NCBI RefSeq assembly: GCF_025994435.1 | Contig: NZ_BAQK01000070.1 | Coordinates: forward strand, 1-64,000 | Reading direction: 5' to 3' | Length of the DNA stretch: 64,000 bases | Source: Gluconacetobacter johannae | GTDB taxonomy: Bacteria; Pseudomonadota; Alphaproteobacteria; Acetobacterales; Acetobacteraceae | In this document: positions 17,884 to 25,406 of the stretch, piece by piece | Layout: the number at the start of each line of letters is the position of its first letter | Position numbering within the stretch: the stretch's first letter is position 1 | Position numbers and translations under genes: made by a program | The notes under the pieces: model-generated | What the model was told of the DNA's origin: nothing | Databases searched by the model: none | Seen by the model: only the letters and a program-made list of their open reading frames with translations

Positions 17884-18879
17884 ATGACTTGGACACCGGC
17901 GTCCGACCGTTACGCCCAGGCGACTTTCCGGCGCTGCGGCCGGTCGGGACTGGATCTGCCCCCCATTTCCCTGGGGCTGTGGCATAATTTTGCGGACACG
18001 GACGTTTTCGCCACGGGCCGCGCCGTCGTGCGTCGCGCCTTCGATCGCGGCGTCACGCATTTCGACCTGGCCAATAATTACGGAACGCCCTACGGCTCGG
18101 CCGAGGAGAATTTCGGACGCATTTTCCGCAAGGATCTCGCAAGCCATCGCGACGAGCTGATTATCTCGACAAAGGCGGGATGGGACATGTGGCCCGGCCC
18201 GTACGGCAATGGCGGATCGCGTAAATATCTTCTGTCGTCCCTCGACCAGAGCCTGAGCCGCCTGGGCCTGCCGTATGTGGATATTTTCTATTCCCATCGC
18301 CCCACGCCGGACGTGCCGTTGGAAGAAACCATCGGCGCGCTGATCCACGCGCACCAGCAGGGCAAGGCGCTGTACGTCGGCATTTCCTCCTATGATTCCG
18401 ACAGCACCCGCAAGGCCGCCGCGATTCTGGAAAGCGCCAAGGTGCCCCTGCTGATTCACCAGCCGCCGTATTCGCTGCTCAACCGCGCGATCGAGGCGGA
18501 CCTGCTGGATACGCTGGGCGCGCTGGGCACGGGGTGCATCGTATATTCGCCGCTGGCCCAGGGCGTCCTGACGGGCAAATATCTCGATGGCGACGTTCCC
18601 GCGGGGTCGCGGGCCGCGACAAGCCGGTTCCTGTCCAGGGAAAGCCTGACGCCCGACCTGCTGGAGCGCCTGCGCGCACTGAATGCGATCGCCCGGTCCA
18701 GGGGGCAGAGCCTGGCGCAGATGGCCATCGCCTGGACGCTGCGCGACCCGCGCGTCACCTCGGCCCTGATCGGCGCCCGCGACGTCGAACAGCTCGACGA
18801 CTCCCTGGACGCCCTGAACAATCTGTCCTTTTCTTCCGAGGAACTGCGGTCGATCGACCGCCATACGTCCGGCGCATGA
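17884..18879 (+). CDS. Aldo/keto reductase, YghZ/Kv-beta-like
   Basis: NADPH-dependent carbonyl reductase with a TIM-barrel fold, 331 residues. The catalytic tetrad is visible: D61 and Y66 in FDLANNYG, K97 in ISTKAGW, H138 in YSHRP. The C-terminal cofactor region contains SPLAQGVLTGKYL and SALIGARDVEQLDDSLDAL. The features match the YghZ (glyceraldehyde 3-phosphate reductase) branch. AAGGATGG before the ATG serves as ribosome site. It lies close behind the TauD-like oxygenase, so it may reduce the aldehyde that this enzyme releases. Confidence 0.92.
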   Translation: MTWTPASDRYAQATFRRCGRSGLDLPPISLGLWHNFADTDVFATGRAVVRRAFDRGVTHFDLANNYGTPYGSAEENFGRIFRKDLASHRDELIISTKAGWDMWPGPYGNGGSRKYLLSSLDQSLSRLGLPYVDIFYSHRPTPDVPLEETIGALIHAHQQGKALYVGISSYDSDSTRKAAAILESAKVPLLIHQPPYSLLNRAIEADLLDTLGALGTGCIVYSPLAQGVLTGKYLDGDVPAGSRAATSRFLSRESLTPDLLERLRALNAIARSRGQSLAQMAIAWTLRDPRVTSALIGARDVEQLDDSLDALNNLSFSSEELRSIDRHTSGA

Positions 18880-18902
18880 CGCGACCATGACCTGACGGGG
18901 GG

Positions 18903-18930
18903 CGCCCGCTTCCGATCGCGGGAGCGGGCG
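18903..18930 (+). terminator. Possible terminator hairpin after the reductase gene
   Basis: CGCCCGCT pairs perfectly with AGCGGGCG around a 12-base loop, shortly after the reductase stop. There is no T tract, so it may only pause transcription or protect a 3' end. Confidence 0.4.
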
Positions 18931-19004
18931 TGGAATTCGGGTGGGCGATGGGCTAACGTCCCCCGATCTCCATTCTTCCCGACCCCGCCCTCCGGAGTGC
19001 CCTC

Positions 19005-19769
19005 ATGGACATCACCCCCACCGGCCTGCCGGCCGGCCTCGCCGCCGACGAGCAGAGCCTGCGCGAGGATCTGGCCGCCGCCTATCGCCTGCTGGCCGTC
19101 TTCGACATGACCGACCTGATCTATACCCACCTGTCGGTGCGCCTGCCCGGCGAGGGGCATCGGTTCCTGGTCAATCCCTACGGCCTGCTGTTCGAGGAAA
19201 TTACCGCCAGTTCGCTGGTCGTCGTCGATGCCGAGGGCCTGCCGACGCAGCCGATCTCCCACCCCGTCAACCCGGCGGGCTTCGTCATCCATTCGGCCGT
19301 CCATCGCAGCCGCGCCGACGCGGCGTGCGTCATGCACACCCACACGCTGGCCGGCATGGCCGTCGCGGCGCAGGACGGCGGCATCCTGCCGTTGAACCAG
19401 ATCAACCTGGAATTTCACGAGGACGTCGCCTTCCACCCGTATGAAGGCATCGCCGCCGACGACAATCTGAGCGAGCGCGAACGCCTGGTCCGCGACCTGG
19501 GCGCCTGCAACGCGCTGATCCTGCAGAATCACGGCCTGCTGACCGTCGGCCGCACGGTGGCCGAGACGTTCTATCGCACCTATTACCTGGAACAGGCCTG
19601 CCGCATCCAGATCGCCGCCCAGTCCACCGGGGCGAAGCTGAATGTCCCGTCGCTGGAGCGGATCCAGCGGACCCGCAAGCAGTTCGACGACGAAGCGGAC
19701 AAGGGCGAACTGGTCTGGAAGGCGCTGCGCCGCAAGCTGGACCGCGAGCAGCCCGATTACGTGACCTGA
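19005..19769 (+). CDS. Class II aldolase/adducin family protein
   Basis: Zinc-dependent aldolase-fold protein of 254 residues. The zinc His pair is in VMHTHTLAGMA and a further His in LQNHGLLTVG; SVRLPGEGHRFLVNPYGLLF is the family's substrate-loop region. Members include fuculose-phosphate aldolase, but many catabolic relatives (as here, with a C-terminal LDREQPDY region) have no assigned substrate. It is co-directional with the reductase at a distance of 125 bases and may belong to the same pathway. Its 3' end overlaps the convergent ArsR gene by 13 bases. Confidence 0.88.
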   Translation: MDITPTGLPAGLAADEQSLREDLAAAYRLLAVFDMTDLIYTHLSVRLPGEGHRFLVNPYGLLFEEITASSLVVVDAEGLPTQPISHPVNPAGFVIHSAVHRSRADAACVMHTHTLAGMAVAAQDGGILPLNQINLEFHEDVAFHPYEGIAADDNLSERERLVRDLGACNALILQNHGLLTVGRTVAETFYRTYYLEQACRIQIAAQSTGAKLNVPSLERIQRTRKQFDDEADKGELVWKALRRKLDREQPDYVT

Positions 19770-20206
19770 TCCCGCGCGCCGACGATCCTGACGAACCGGG
19801 CGGCCGACCCCGTCCCGGCCGCAGGGGCGATGGCGGCCGGGGCCGGGGTGTCGGCCGGGGCGGCCAGGGCCGCCAGGGACTGGGCCGCCAGCGCCCGGGC
19901 TGGATGCGCGTCGGGGCCGAACAGGGCCAGCACGGCGCGGACCCGCAGCGCGGCGTCGGGGTCGGCCATCCGGTACAGCACCTGCCGCGCCGCCCGGCGC
20001 ATGGCGACCAGCCCGCCGCGCCGCAGTTCGGCCAGTTGCTGGCTCAGCGCCGGCTGGCCGATGCCGGTCCGGGCGTCGATCTCGCCCACCGCATGTTCGC
20101 CTGCCAGCAGCAGAGCCAAGATCATCAGGCGCTGTGGCTGCGCCAGCGCGCGCAGGCGCTCGGCCGTGTCCTCGGCGGCGGCGCGGTCCAGGGGGGCGGC
20201 CGTCAT
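19757..20206 (-). CDS. ArsR-family regulator, BigR-like but without cysteine
   Basis: Small winged-helix repressor of 149 residues from ATG 20206. The DNA-binding segment TGIGQPALSQQLAELRRGGLV and the opening AQPQRLMILALLLAGEHAVGEI resemble the BigR/SqrR persulfide sensors. Those sense through two cysteines; here no cysteine exists at all, the first site being replaced by Ala. The long C-terminal Ala/Pro tail is unusual. Its start codon overlaps the peroxiredoxin stop (ATGA), so both are co-translated. The divergent genes encode persulfide dioxygenase and TauE, typical BigR targets. Confidence 0.85.
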   Translation of the reverse strand: MTAAPLDRAAAEDTAERLRALAQPQRLMILALLLAGEHAVGEIDARTGIGQPALSQQLAELRRGGLVAMRRAARQVLYRMADPDAALRVRAVLALFGPDAHPARALAAQSLAALAAPADTPAPAAIAPAAGTGSAARFVRIVGARDQVT

Positions 20207-20880
20207 GCGAGGGGGTCGGGCGCCAGGCGGCAGAACCACGACGGGCCGGCGGCCGCGACCTCGTCATCGGTCCGGGCGGCGGGCAGGACGATATCCGCGC
20301 CGGGGGTCCAGCCCTCCGGGGTCAGCGCATCGCCGCGCGCCGCGCGTTGCAGGGCGGCCACCAGGCGCAGCATCTCGTCCACCGACCGGCCGACCGACAT
20401 CGGATAGCAGGTGGTGGCGCGGACGACGCCCGCCGGGTCGATAAAGTAGGTCGCCCGCACCGTCGCGCTGTCGTGCGCGGTCGCATCCAGCATGCCATAG
20501 GCGCGGCCGACCGCCATCGTCGGGTCCTCGACCACCGGAAAGGGGATGTCGGCGCCGAAGCGGGCACGAATCGCCTCCATCCAGGCCAGGTGGGCGTGCA
20601 GGCTGTCGACCGACAGGCCCAGCAGCGCGCACCCCAGCGCCGCGAACCGCTCCGCCGCCCCGGCCAGGGCGACGAATTCGCTGGTGCAGACGGGCGTGAA
20701 ATCCGCCGGATGGGAAAAGAAGACCAGCCAGACCCCGCGATAGTCGCTCAGCCTTACCTCGCCCTGCGTGGTGCGGGCGCAGAAATCGGGCGCGACATCG
20801 CCGATCCGCAGCGGGCGACCGGCCCCGGCGGATGGGATGTCGACAGCGGAGTCGGCGTCGAAAATCGTCCTGTCGGTCAT
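20203..20880 (-). CDS. Peroxiredoxin, Prx6/1-Cys type
   Basis: Thiol peroxidase of 225 residues that reduces hydrogen and organic peroxides. The active site is HPADFTPVCTSEF, with the peroxidatic Cys at about residue 66; the family's conserved R is in RATTCYPMSVGRSVDEMLR. Extra Cys in TTCYPM and WFCRL could act as resolving residues. Start choice is ATG 20880, just inside a GTG at 20883. It leads an operon with the ArsR regulator and is divergent from persulfide dioxygenase, which suggests defence against sulfide- or peroxide-derived stress. Confidence 0.93.
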   Translation of the reverse strand: MTDRTIFDADSAVDIPSAGAGRPLRIGDVAPDFCARTTQGEVRLSDYRGVWLVFFSHPADFTPVCTSEFVALAGAAERFAALGCALLGLSVDSLHAHLAWMEAIRARFGADIPFPVVEDPTMAVGRAYGMLDATAHDSATVRATYFIDPAGVVRATTCYPMSVGRSVDEMLRLVAALQRAARGDALTPEGWTPGADIVLPAARTDDEVAAAGPSWFCRLAPDPLA

Positions 20881-20989
20881 CACGGGGCCTTATTGCATCC
20901 CATATGTCTTGACGCCACATGAAGCATGAAATACAGACATTATGAAAGTGCGAAAGTGATATCGCCTTCGCAACCCGGGGGACCACCCG

Positions 20990-21916
20990 ATGCCGACCGA
21001 TGCCGCCCGCGACGCCGCCGCGTCCCAGATCAGCGCAAGCCGCGCCGGCGGCCCGGCGCCGGTCGTCCGCACCTTCTTCGACCCGGCGACCTTCACCGCG
21101 ACCCATGTGGTCCACGACCCGGCGACGCGCCAGGCGGCGATCATCGACAGCGTGCTGGATTACGACCCGGCGTCGGGCCGCACGCGCCACGATTCCGCCT
21201 CCGCCGTCCTGGCCTATGTCCGCGCCGAGGGGCTGGAGGTCGCGTGGCAGCTGGAAACCCATGCCCATGCCGACCATCTGTCGGCCGCGCCCTGGCTGCA
21301 GGGGCAGGTGGGCGGCGCGCTGGCCATCGGGGCGGACATCGTCCAGGTGCAGGACGTGTTCGGCAAGATCTTCAACGCCGGCACCGCCTTCGCCCGCGAC
21401 GGGTCGCAGTTCGACCGGCTGTTCCACGATGGCGAACGCTTCCGGCTGGGGTCGATCGAGGCCATCGCCCTGCATGTGCCGGGGCACACGCCCGCCGACA
21501 TGGCCTTTGTCATCGGTGACGCGGCCTTTATCGGCGATACGCTGTTCATGCCCGATTACGGCACCGCGCGCGCCGATTTCCCCGGCGGCGACGCGGGCAT
21601 GCTCTATCGCTCGATCCGCCGCCTGCTGTCGCTGCCGGGGGAAACGCGGCTGTTCCTCTGCCACGATTACGGCGCGCCGGGGCGCGACCATTTCGTCTGG
21701 GAAACCACGGTCTCGGCCGAACGCCAGGGCAATATCCATGTCCATGACGGGGTGAGCCAGGACGATTTCGTCGCCATGCGTACCACGCGCGACGCCACGC
21801 TGGACCTGCCCCGGCTGATTATGCCCTCGGTGCAGGTCAACATGCGCGGCGGCCATCTGCCGGACCCGGAATCCAACGGCACCCGCTATATCAAGATCCC
21901 GCTGGACACGCTGTAG
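20990..21916 (+). CDS. Persulfide dioxygenase-like metallo-beta-lactamase fold protein (ETHE1/Blh type)
   Basis: Iron-dependent enzyme expected to oxidise glutathione persulfide to sulfite. Metal ligands are H91, H93, D95 and H96 in ETHAHADHL, H166 in VPGHTPADM, D183 in FIGDTLFMPDYGTA and a late His in FLCHDYG. The FMPDYGTARADFPGG segment is typical of the persulfide dioxygenase branch. The 308 residues start at an ATG with GGGGGA upstream. The next gene is a TauE exporter, which would remove the sulfite formed. Confidence 0.92.
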   Translation: MPTDAARDAAASQISASRAGGPAPVVRTFFDPATFTATHVVHDPATRQAAIIDSVLDYDPASGRTRHDSASAVLAYVRAEGLEVAWQLETHAHADHLSAAPWLQGQVGGALAIGADIVQVQDVFGKIFNAGTAFARDGSQFDRLFHDGERFRLGSIEAIALHVPGHTPADMAFVIGDAAFIGDTLFMPDYGTARADFPGGDAGMLYRSIRRLLSLPGETRLFLCHDYGAPGRDHFVWETTVSAERQGNIHVHDGVSQDDFVAMRTTRDATLDLPRLIMPSVQVNMRGGHLPDPESNGTRYIKIPLDTL

Positions 21917-22045
21917 GCGCCCGGACGAAGACCCCGCATCGCATGATCGTACGCCTTCCTCGCGTTTTGGGCGCGGACATCGCGATGGCCAGAATCGCGA
22001 TTGACAGTCCGGCATTCCGCCGGCCCGGCCGGGGCTGAGGGCGCG

Positions 22046-22825
22046 ATGGACCCGCTTCAGGCCGCGCTCGGCGCGCTGTCCGGCGTGCTGGTCGGTTTCA
22101 CCCTGGGGCTGGCCGGCGGGGGCGGGTCCATCCTGGCGGTGCCGCTGATGGTCTATCTGGTGGGGGTGCCCAACCCGCATGTCGCCATCGGCACCAGCGC
22201 CGCCGCCGTCTCGGTCAACGCACTGGCGGGCCTGGCCAGCCACGCGCGGTCGCGCACCGTCAAATGGCGCTGCGCGGGGGTGTTCGCGGCGGCGGGCATC
22301 CTCGGCGCGCTGGCGGGGGCGCATGCGGGCAAGGCGGTGGGCGGGCAGCGGCTGCTGCTTTGCTTCGCGGTGCTGATGGTCGTCGTGGGCGTGCTGATGC
22401 TGCGCGGCCGGAACGGGGCGGGCGACCCCGACGTCACCTGCACGCGCGGCAATATCGGGCGCATCGCCGGGACGGGGCTGATGACCGGGGTGCTGTCCGG
22501 CTTCTTCGGCATCGGCGGCGGGTTCCTGATCGTCCCCGGCCTGATGGCCGCGACCGGCATGCCGATCCTGAACGCGGTGGGCACGTCGCTGGTGGCGGTG
22601 GCGGTCTTCGGCCTCGGCACCGCCGCCAGCTATGCCGCATCGGGTTTGGTGGACTGGCCGCTGGCCGGCCTGTTCGTCGCGGGCGGCGTCGCCGGCAGCC
22701 TCATCGGCACGCGCGCGGCCCGCGGGCTGGCGGCATCGCGCGGGATGCTGGCGCGGGTGTTCGCCGGGATCATCTTCGCCGTCGCCTGCTACATGATCTG
22801 GCGGGGGCTGGCGGTGCTGCTGTAG
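22046..22825 (+). CDS. TauE/SafE family sulfite exporter (TSUP)
   Basis: Inner-membrane protein of 259 residues with about eight hydrophobic segments. The two family repeats are visible: LGLAGGGGSILAVPLMVYL near the start, and FFGIGGGFLIVPGLMAATGM in the second half. GAGGG at 22037-22041 fixes ATG 22046 rather than an upstream start at 22001. Placed after persulfide dioxygenase, it most likely exports sulfite or another organosulfur anion, a pairing known from BigR operons. Confidence 0.92.
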   Translation: MDPLQAALGALSGVLVGFTLGLAGGGGSILAVPLMVYLVGVPNPHVAIGTSAAAVSVNALAGLASHARSRTVKWRCAGVFAAAGILGALAGAHAGKAVGGQRLLLCFAVLMVVVGVLMLRGRNGAGDPDVTCTRGNIGRIAGTGLMTGVLSGFFGIGGGFLIVPGLMAATGMPILNAVGTSLVAVAVFGLGTAASYAASGLVDWPLAGLFVAGGVAGSLIGTRAARGLAASRGMLARVFAGIIFAVACYMIWRGLAVLL

Positions 22826-22837
22826 GGAAAAAGGAAG

Positions 22838-22930
22838 ATCGGGCTCTGCCCGAACCCGGCAAGGGCCTGAAGTCCTGGGTTTCCAAAGGTCTGTGGCCTT
22901 TGGCGGGTTTCAGGGCAGCGCCCTGAGGCC
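22838..22930. repeat. Composite intergenic repeat, family B followed by family A
   Basis: Starts ATCGGGCTCTGCCCGAACCC (family B arm), continues with GGGCCTGAAGTCC and then TTTCCAAAGGTCTGTGGCC, TTTGGCGGGTTTCAGGGC and AGCGCCCTGAGGCC (family A). Each block is an imperfect palindrome, so the RNA would form a row of hairpins. It fills the space between tauE and the nitroreductase gene. Confidence 0.85.
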
Positions 22931-23005
22931 GGAACGACGGGTCTTCGACAGGACGGCGATCCGGTCTATGCTGAATGTTCCTCTGGCCAGAATGGTGCCT
23001 TGCCC

Positions 23006-23605
23006 ATGACCACCGCTCCCTCCCGCACGTCCGCCCATCCGGTCGAGCGCCTCTTTCTCGACCGCTGGTCGCCGCGCGCCTATGACGGCGCGCCGATCGC
23101 CGAGGATGTGCTGCTGTCCTTCCTCGAGGCCGGGCGCTGGGCGGCGTCGGCCTATAATTCGCAGCCCTGGCGCTTTGTCTACGCGCGGCGCGACACGCCG
23201 GACTGGGACCGCTTCGTCGGCTACCTGATCCCGTTCAACCAGTCCTGGGCGGGGTCCGCGTCGGCGCTGGTGTTCGTGCTGTCCGGCACGACGATGCTGC
23301 CGCCGGGCAAGACCGCGCCCGTGCCGGCCCCGACGCACGCCTTCGACGCCGGGGCCGCTGCGGCGCAGATCATGTTGCAGGCGACCTCCGCCGGATGGGC
23401 CGCCCATGCCATGAGCGGCATCGACCATGACGCCATCCGCGCGGGCCTGGGCGTGCCGGACGACCACGCGATCCACGCCGCGATCGCCATCGGCCGCCAG
23501 GCCGCGCCCGAGATCCTGCCCGAGGGCCTGCGCGGGCGCGAAGCGCCGTCCGACCGGCTGCCGCTGTCCGATATCGCCTTTCCCGGCCGTTTCGCCGGGG
23601 GCTGA
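23006..23605 (+). CDS. Nitroreductase family protein
   Basis: FMN-dependent oxidoreductase of 199 residues, forming dimers in the cytoplasm. FMN-contact segments are DRWSPRAYDGAPI near the N-terminus, SAYNSQPWRFVYARR, and the C-terminal AIAIGRQAAPEILP. ATG 23006 is preferred to TTG 23000, although no clear ribosome site is seen. It stands alone after a repeat and converges on the CBS gene with 8 bases between. The physiological substrate is unknown. Confidence 0.88.
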   Translation: MTTAPSRTSAHPVERLFLDRWSPRAYDGAPIAEDVLLSFLEAGRWAASAYNSQPWRFVYARRDTPDWDRFVGYLIPFNQSWAGSASALVFVLSGTTMLPPGKTAPVPAPTHAFDAGAAAAQIMLQATSAGWAAHAMSGIDHDAIRAGLGVPDDHAIHAAIAIGRQAAPEILPEGLRGREAPSDRLPLSDIAFPGRFAGG

Positions 23606-23613
23606 GGCGACCG

Positions 23614-24090
23614 TCAGGTTGCGAACGGGTGGGGCGCGACCGAGGCGTGGCTGTCCTGCATGATGTAGGACTGCATTTCCCGCGCCAGAAGCTCGGCTTC
23701 CTCCAGCCGCAGCTTCACGATGTCGCCGATGCTGACCAGCCCCACCAGTTGTCCGGCGCCGTCCTGGATGGGAATGTGGCGGCTGTGGCGGTGGGTCATC
23801 TTGCGCGCGACCGACTGGATGTCCTCGGAGCGGGTCGCCGTCGGCACGTCGCGGGTCATGATGTCCGCCGCGCGCAATCCGCCGATATCGGGGCCGCGCG
23901 TCGCCAGCGCCTCGACGATGGATCGTTCGGTGACCAGCCCCGCGACATGTCCGCCATCGACGACCACCGGCACCGCGCCGATTCCATGCCGGGACAGCAG
24001 ATGCGCGATCGCCGTCACCGGTTCGTCCGGCCGGACGGTGATGACGGCCGAACCCTTGCTGTTCAGGATATGCAGTACGGGAATGGCCAT
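23614..24090 (-). CDS. Tandem CBS domain protein
   Basis: Small cytoplasmic protein of 158 residues made of two CBS motifs: about 10-65 (ITVRPDEPVTAIAHLLSRHG ... GLVTERSIV) and about 80-140 (VPTATRSEDIQSVARKMTHR ... GLVSIGDIVKLRLEE). CBS pairs bind adenosyl ligands such as AMP and act as energy sensors. ATG 24090 is chosen because GGAGGA lies 9 bases upstream; a longer start at 24165 adds a polar tail without family support. No partner gene is adjacent. Confidence 0.9.
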   Translation of the reverse strand: MAIPVLHILNSKGSAVITVRPDEPVTAIAHLLSRHGIGAVPVVVDGGHVAGLVTERSIVEALATRGPDIGGLRAADIMTRDVPTATRSEDIQSVARKMTHRHSRHIPIQDGAGQLVGLVSIGDIVKLRLEEAELLAREMQSYIMQDSHASVAPHPFAT

Positions 24091-24223
24091 GGGACGTCTT
24101 CCTCCGTTCGGCACGCGCTTCGCCGGCGCGGTTTCTGTGTGCGTATCGGTGGTAACGGAAGACATGGCTGCCCGGCGCGCGGCGGGAACGGCCGCCGCCC
24201 TTCATAATCGTGTGACCGCCCTG

Positions 24224-25249
24224 TCAGTCCAGGGCCAGGCGCAGCCCCTGTTCGGCGATCACGAAGCGCACGTCCCTCAACCCCTCGCGCGCCGCATCCC
24301 GCGCCAGGTCTCGCCGGATGACATCCTGCGGCGCGGGTCCGGCGGCCAGGCTGTATTTGACGTGGCCGATCAGCACCGTCAGGCCGCGCAGCGACCTCGG
24401 CCCGCCCGCCCGGTGCGCCAGGTCCCGCAGCGCGCGCACCACCCAGGCCGGGGTCATGTGGCCGAACAGCATCCGGTCCGCGCGGCTGTCGTCGTACGAG
24501 GCCTCGATGACGATGGCCTTAAGCCGGTGCGCCGCAACCTCGGGGGCGACCGCCCGCCACAGGTCGTCCAGGCGGCGCCCGCCCTCGACGACGTCGGGTC
24601 CGGTATCGCCCAGATACAGGACCGAGGCCCCGTTGGCCGCGACCAGGAAGGCGGTCGATTCGACACCGCCATGATTCAGCGGCCAGGCGGTGACGGTCAT
24701 CGCAGTGTCCGGCACCGGTTCCGTCCGGCCCGGCGCCAGCGCGCGATAATGGTATTTGCCCAGTGCGGGCGAGGGGCCGCGATCGCCGAAGTTCGGCCAG
24801 ATCCGCCAGTTGAACAGATGTTCCGACAGGTCGCGCAGGGTGGCGGGCAGGGCATAGACCGGCTTGGCGCTGTCGTCGGGTGACGCCACGACCAGGCCCG
24901 CGACATGGTCCAGATGCGCGTGGCTGATGAGATAGGCGCGGATCGTGTGGGTCAGCACATAGCCCGCGCGGGTCAGGCCGCTGCCGGGCGGCACGGCAAT
25001 GTCGTCCAGCGCGCCGGTCCGGTCGGCCGCCACCAGCCCGGCCATGGCCGTTCCGGCATCGCACAGGACGGCGCGGTCGTCACCGGCCGGCCGGATCATG
25101 TAGGCGCTGAGGTTCCCGTCCAGTATTCCGCCGCGCGCACCCAGTACCGTGACCACGAATCCCGGTCGCGCCGGGGCGGCCAGGGCAGGGAGCAGACTCG
25201 ATGAAAATATGAAAGAAATAAGAAACAGACATGACGTTTTTAATTTCAT
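24224..25249 (-). CDS. Exported class II cyclic-nucleotide phosphodiesterase (CpdP/PDE1-like)
   Basis: Predicted hydrolase of 3',5'-cyclic nucleotides of the metallo-beta-lactamase superfamily. It starts with a Sec signal peptide (MKLKTSCLFLISFIFSS to ALA). The metal motif SHAHLDHVAGLV, then NHGGVESTAFLV, YLGDTGPD and VIEASYDD follow the PDEase II layout (341 residues). The signal peptide places it in the periplasm, as for CpdP. It is divergent from a TonB receptor gene, with 157 bases between them. Confidence 0.85.
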   Translation of the reverse strand: MKLKTSCLFLISFIFSSSLLPALAAPARPGFVVTVLGARGGILDGNLSAYMIRPAGDDRAVLCDAGTAMAGLVAADRTGALDDIAVPPGSGLTRAGYVLTHTIRAYLISHAHLDHVAGLVVASPDDSAKPVYALPATLRDLSEHLFNWRIWPNFGDRGPSPALGKYHYRALAPGRTEPVPDTAMTVTAWPLNHGGVESTAFLVAANGASVLYLGDTGPDVVEGGRRLDDLWRAVAPEVAAHRLKAIVIEASYDDSRADRMLFGHMTPAWVVRALRDLAHRAGGPRSLRGLTVLIGHVKYSLAAGPAPQDVIRRDLARDAAREGLRDVRFVIAEQGLRLALD

Positions 25250-25406
25250 GAGATCGGTCTTTCACGGGGCTGGTATGATTCTGTTGCATATATGTCATAG
25301 GTGCGAAATCGATTTGTCCGGATGGTCAGGTTTTCGTTGAGGAAAATTTAGGTTCTGGGAATACTCGGCCCGACTTCACACTTTCACGAGGGGGGCCCTT
25401 CGGCCA

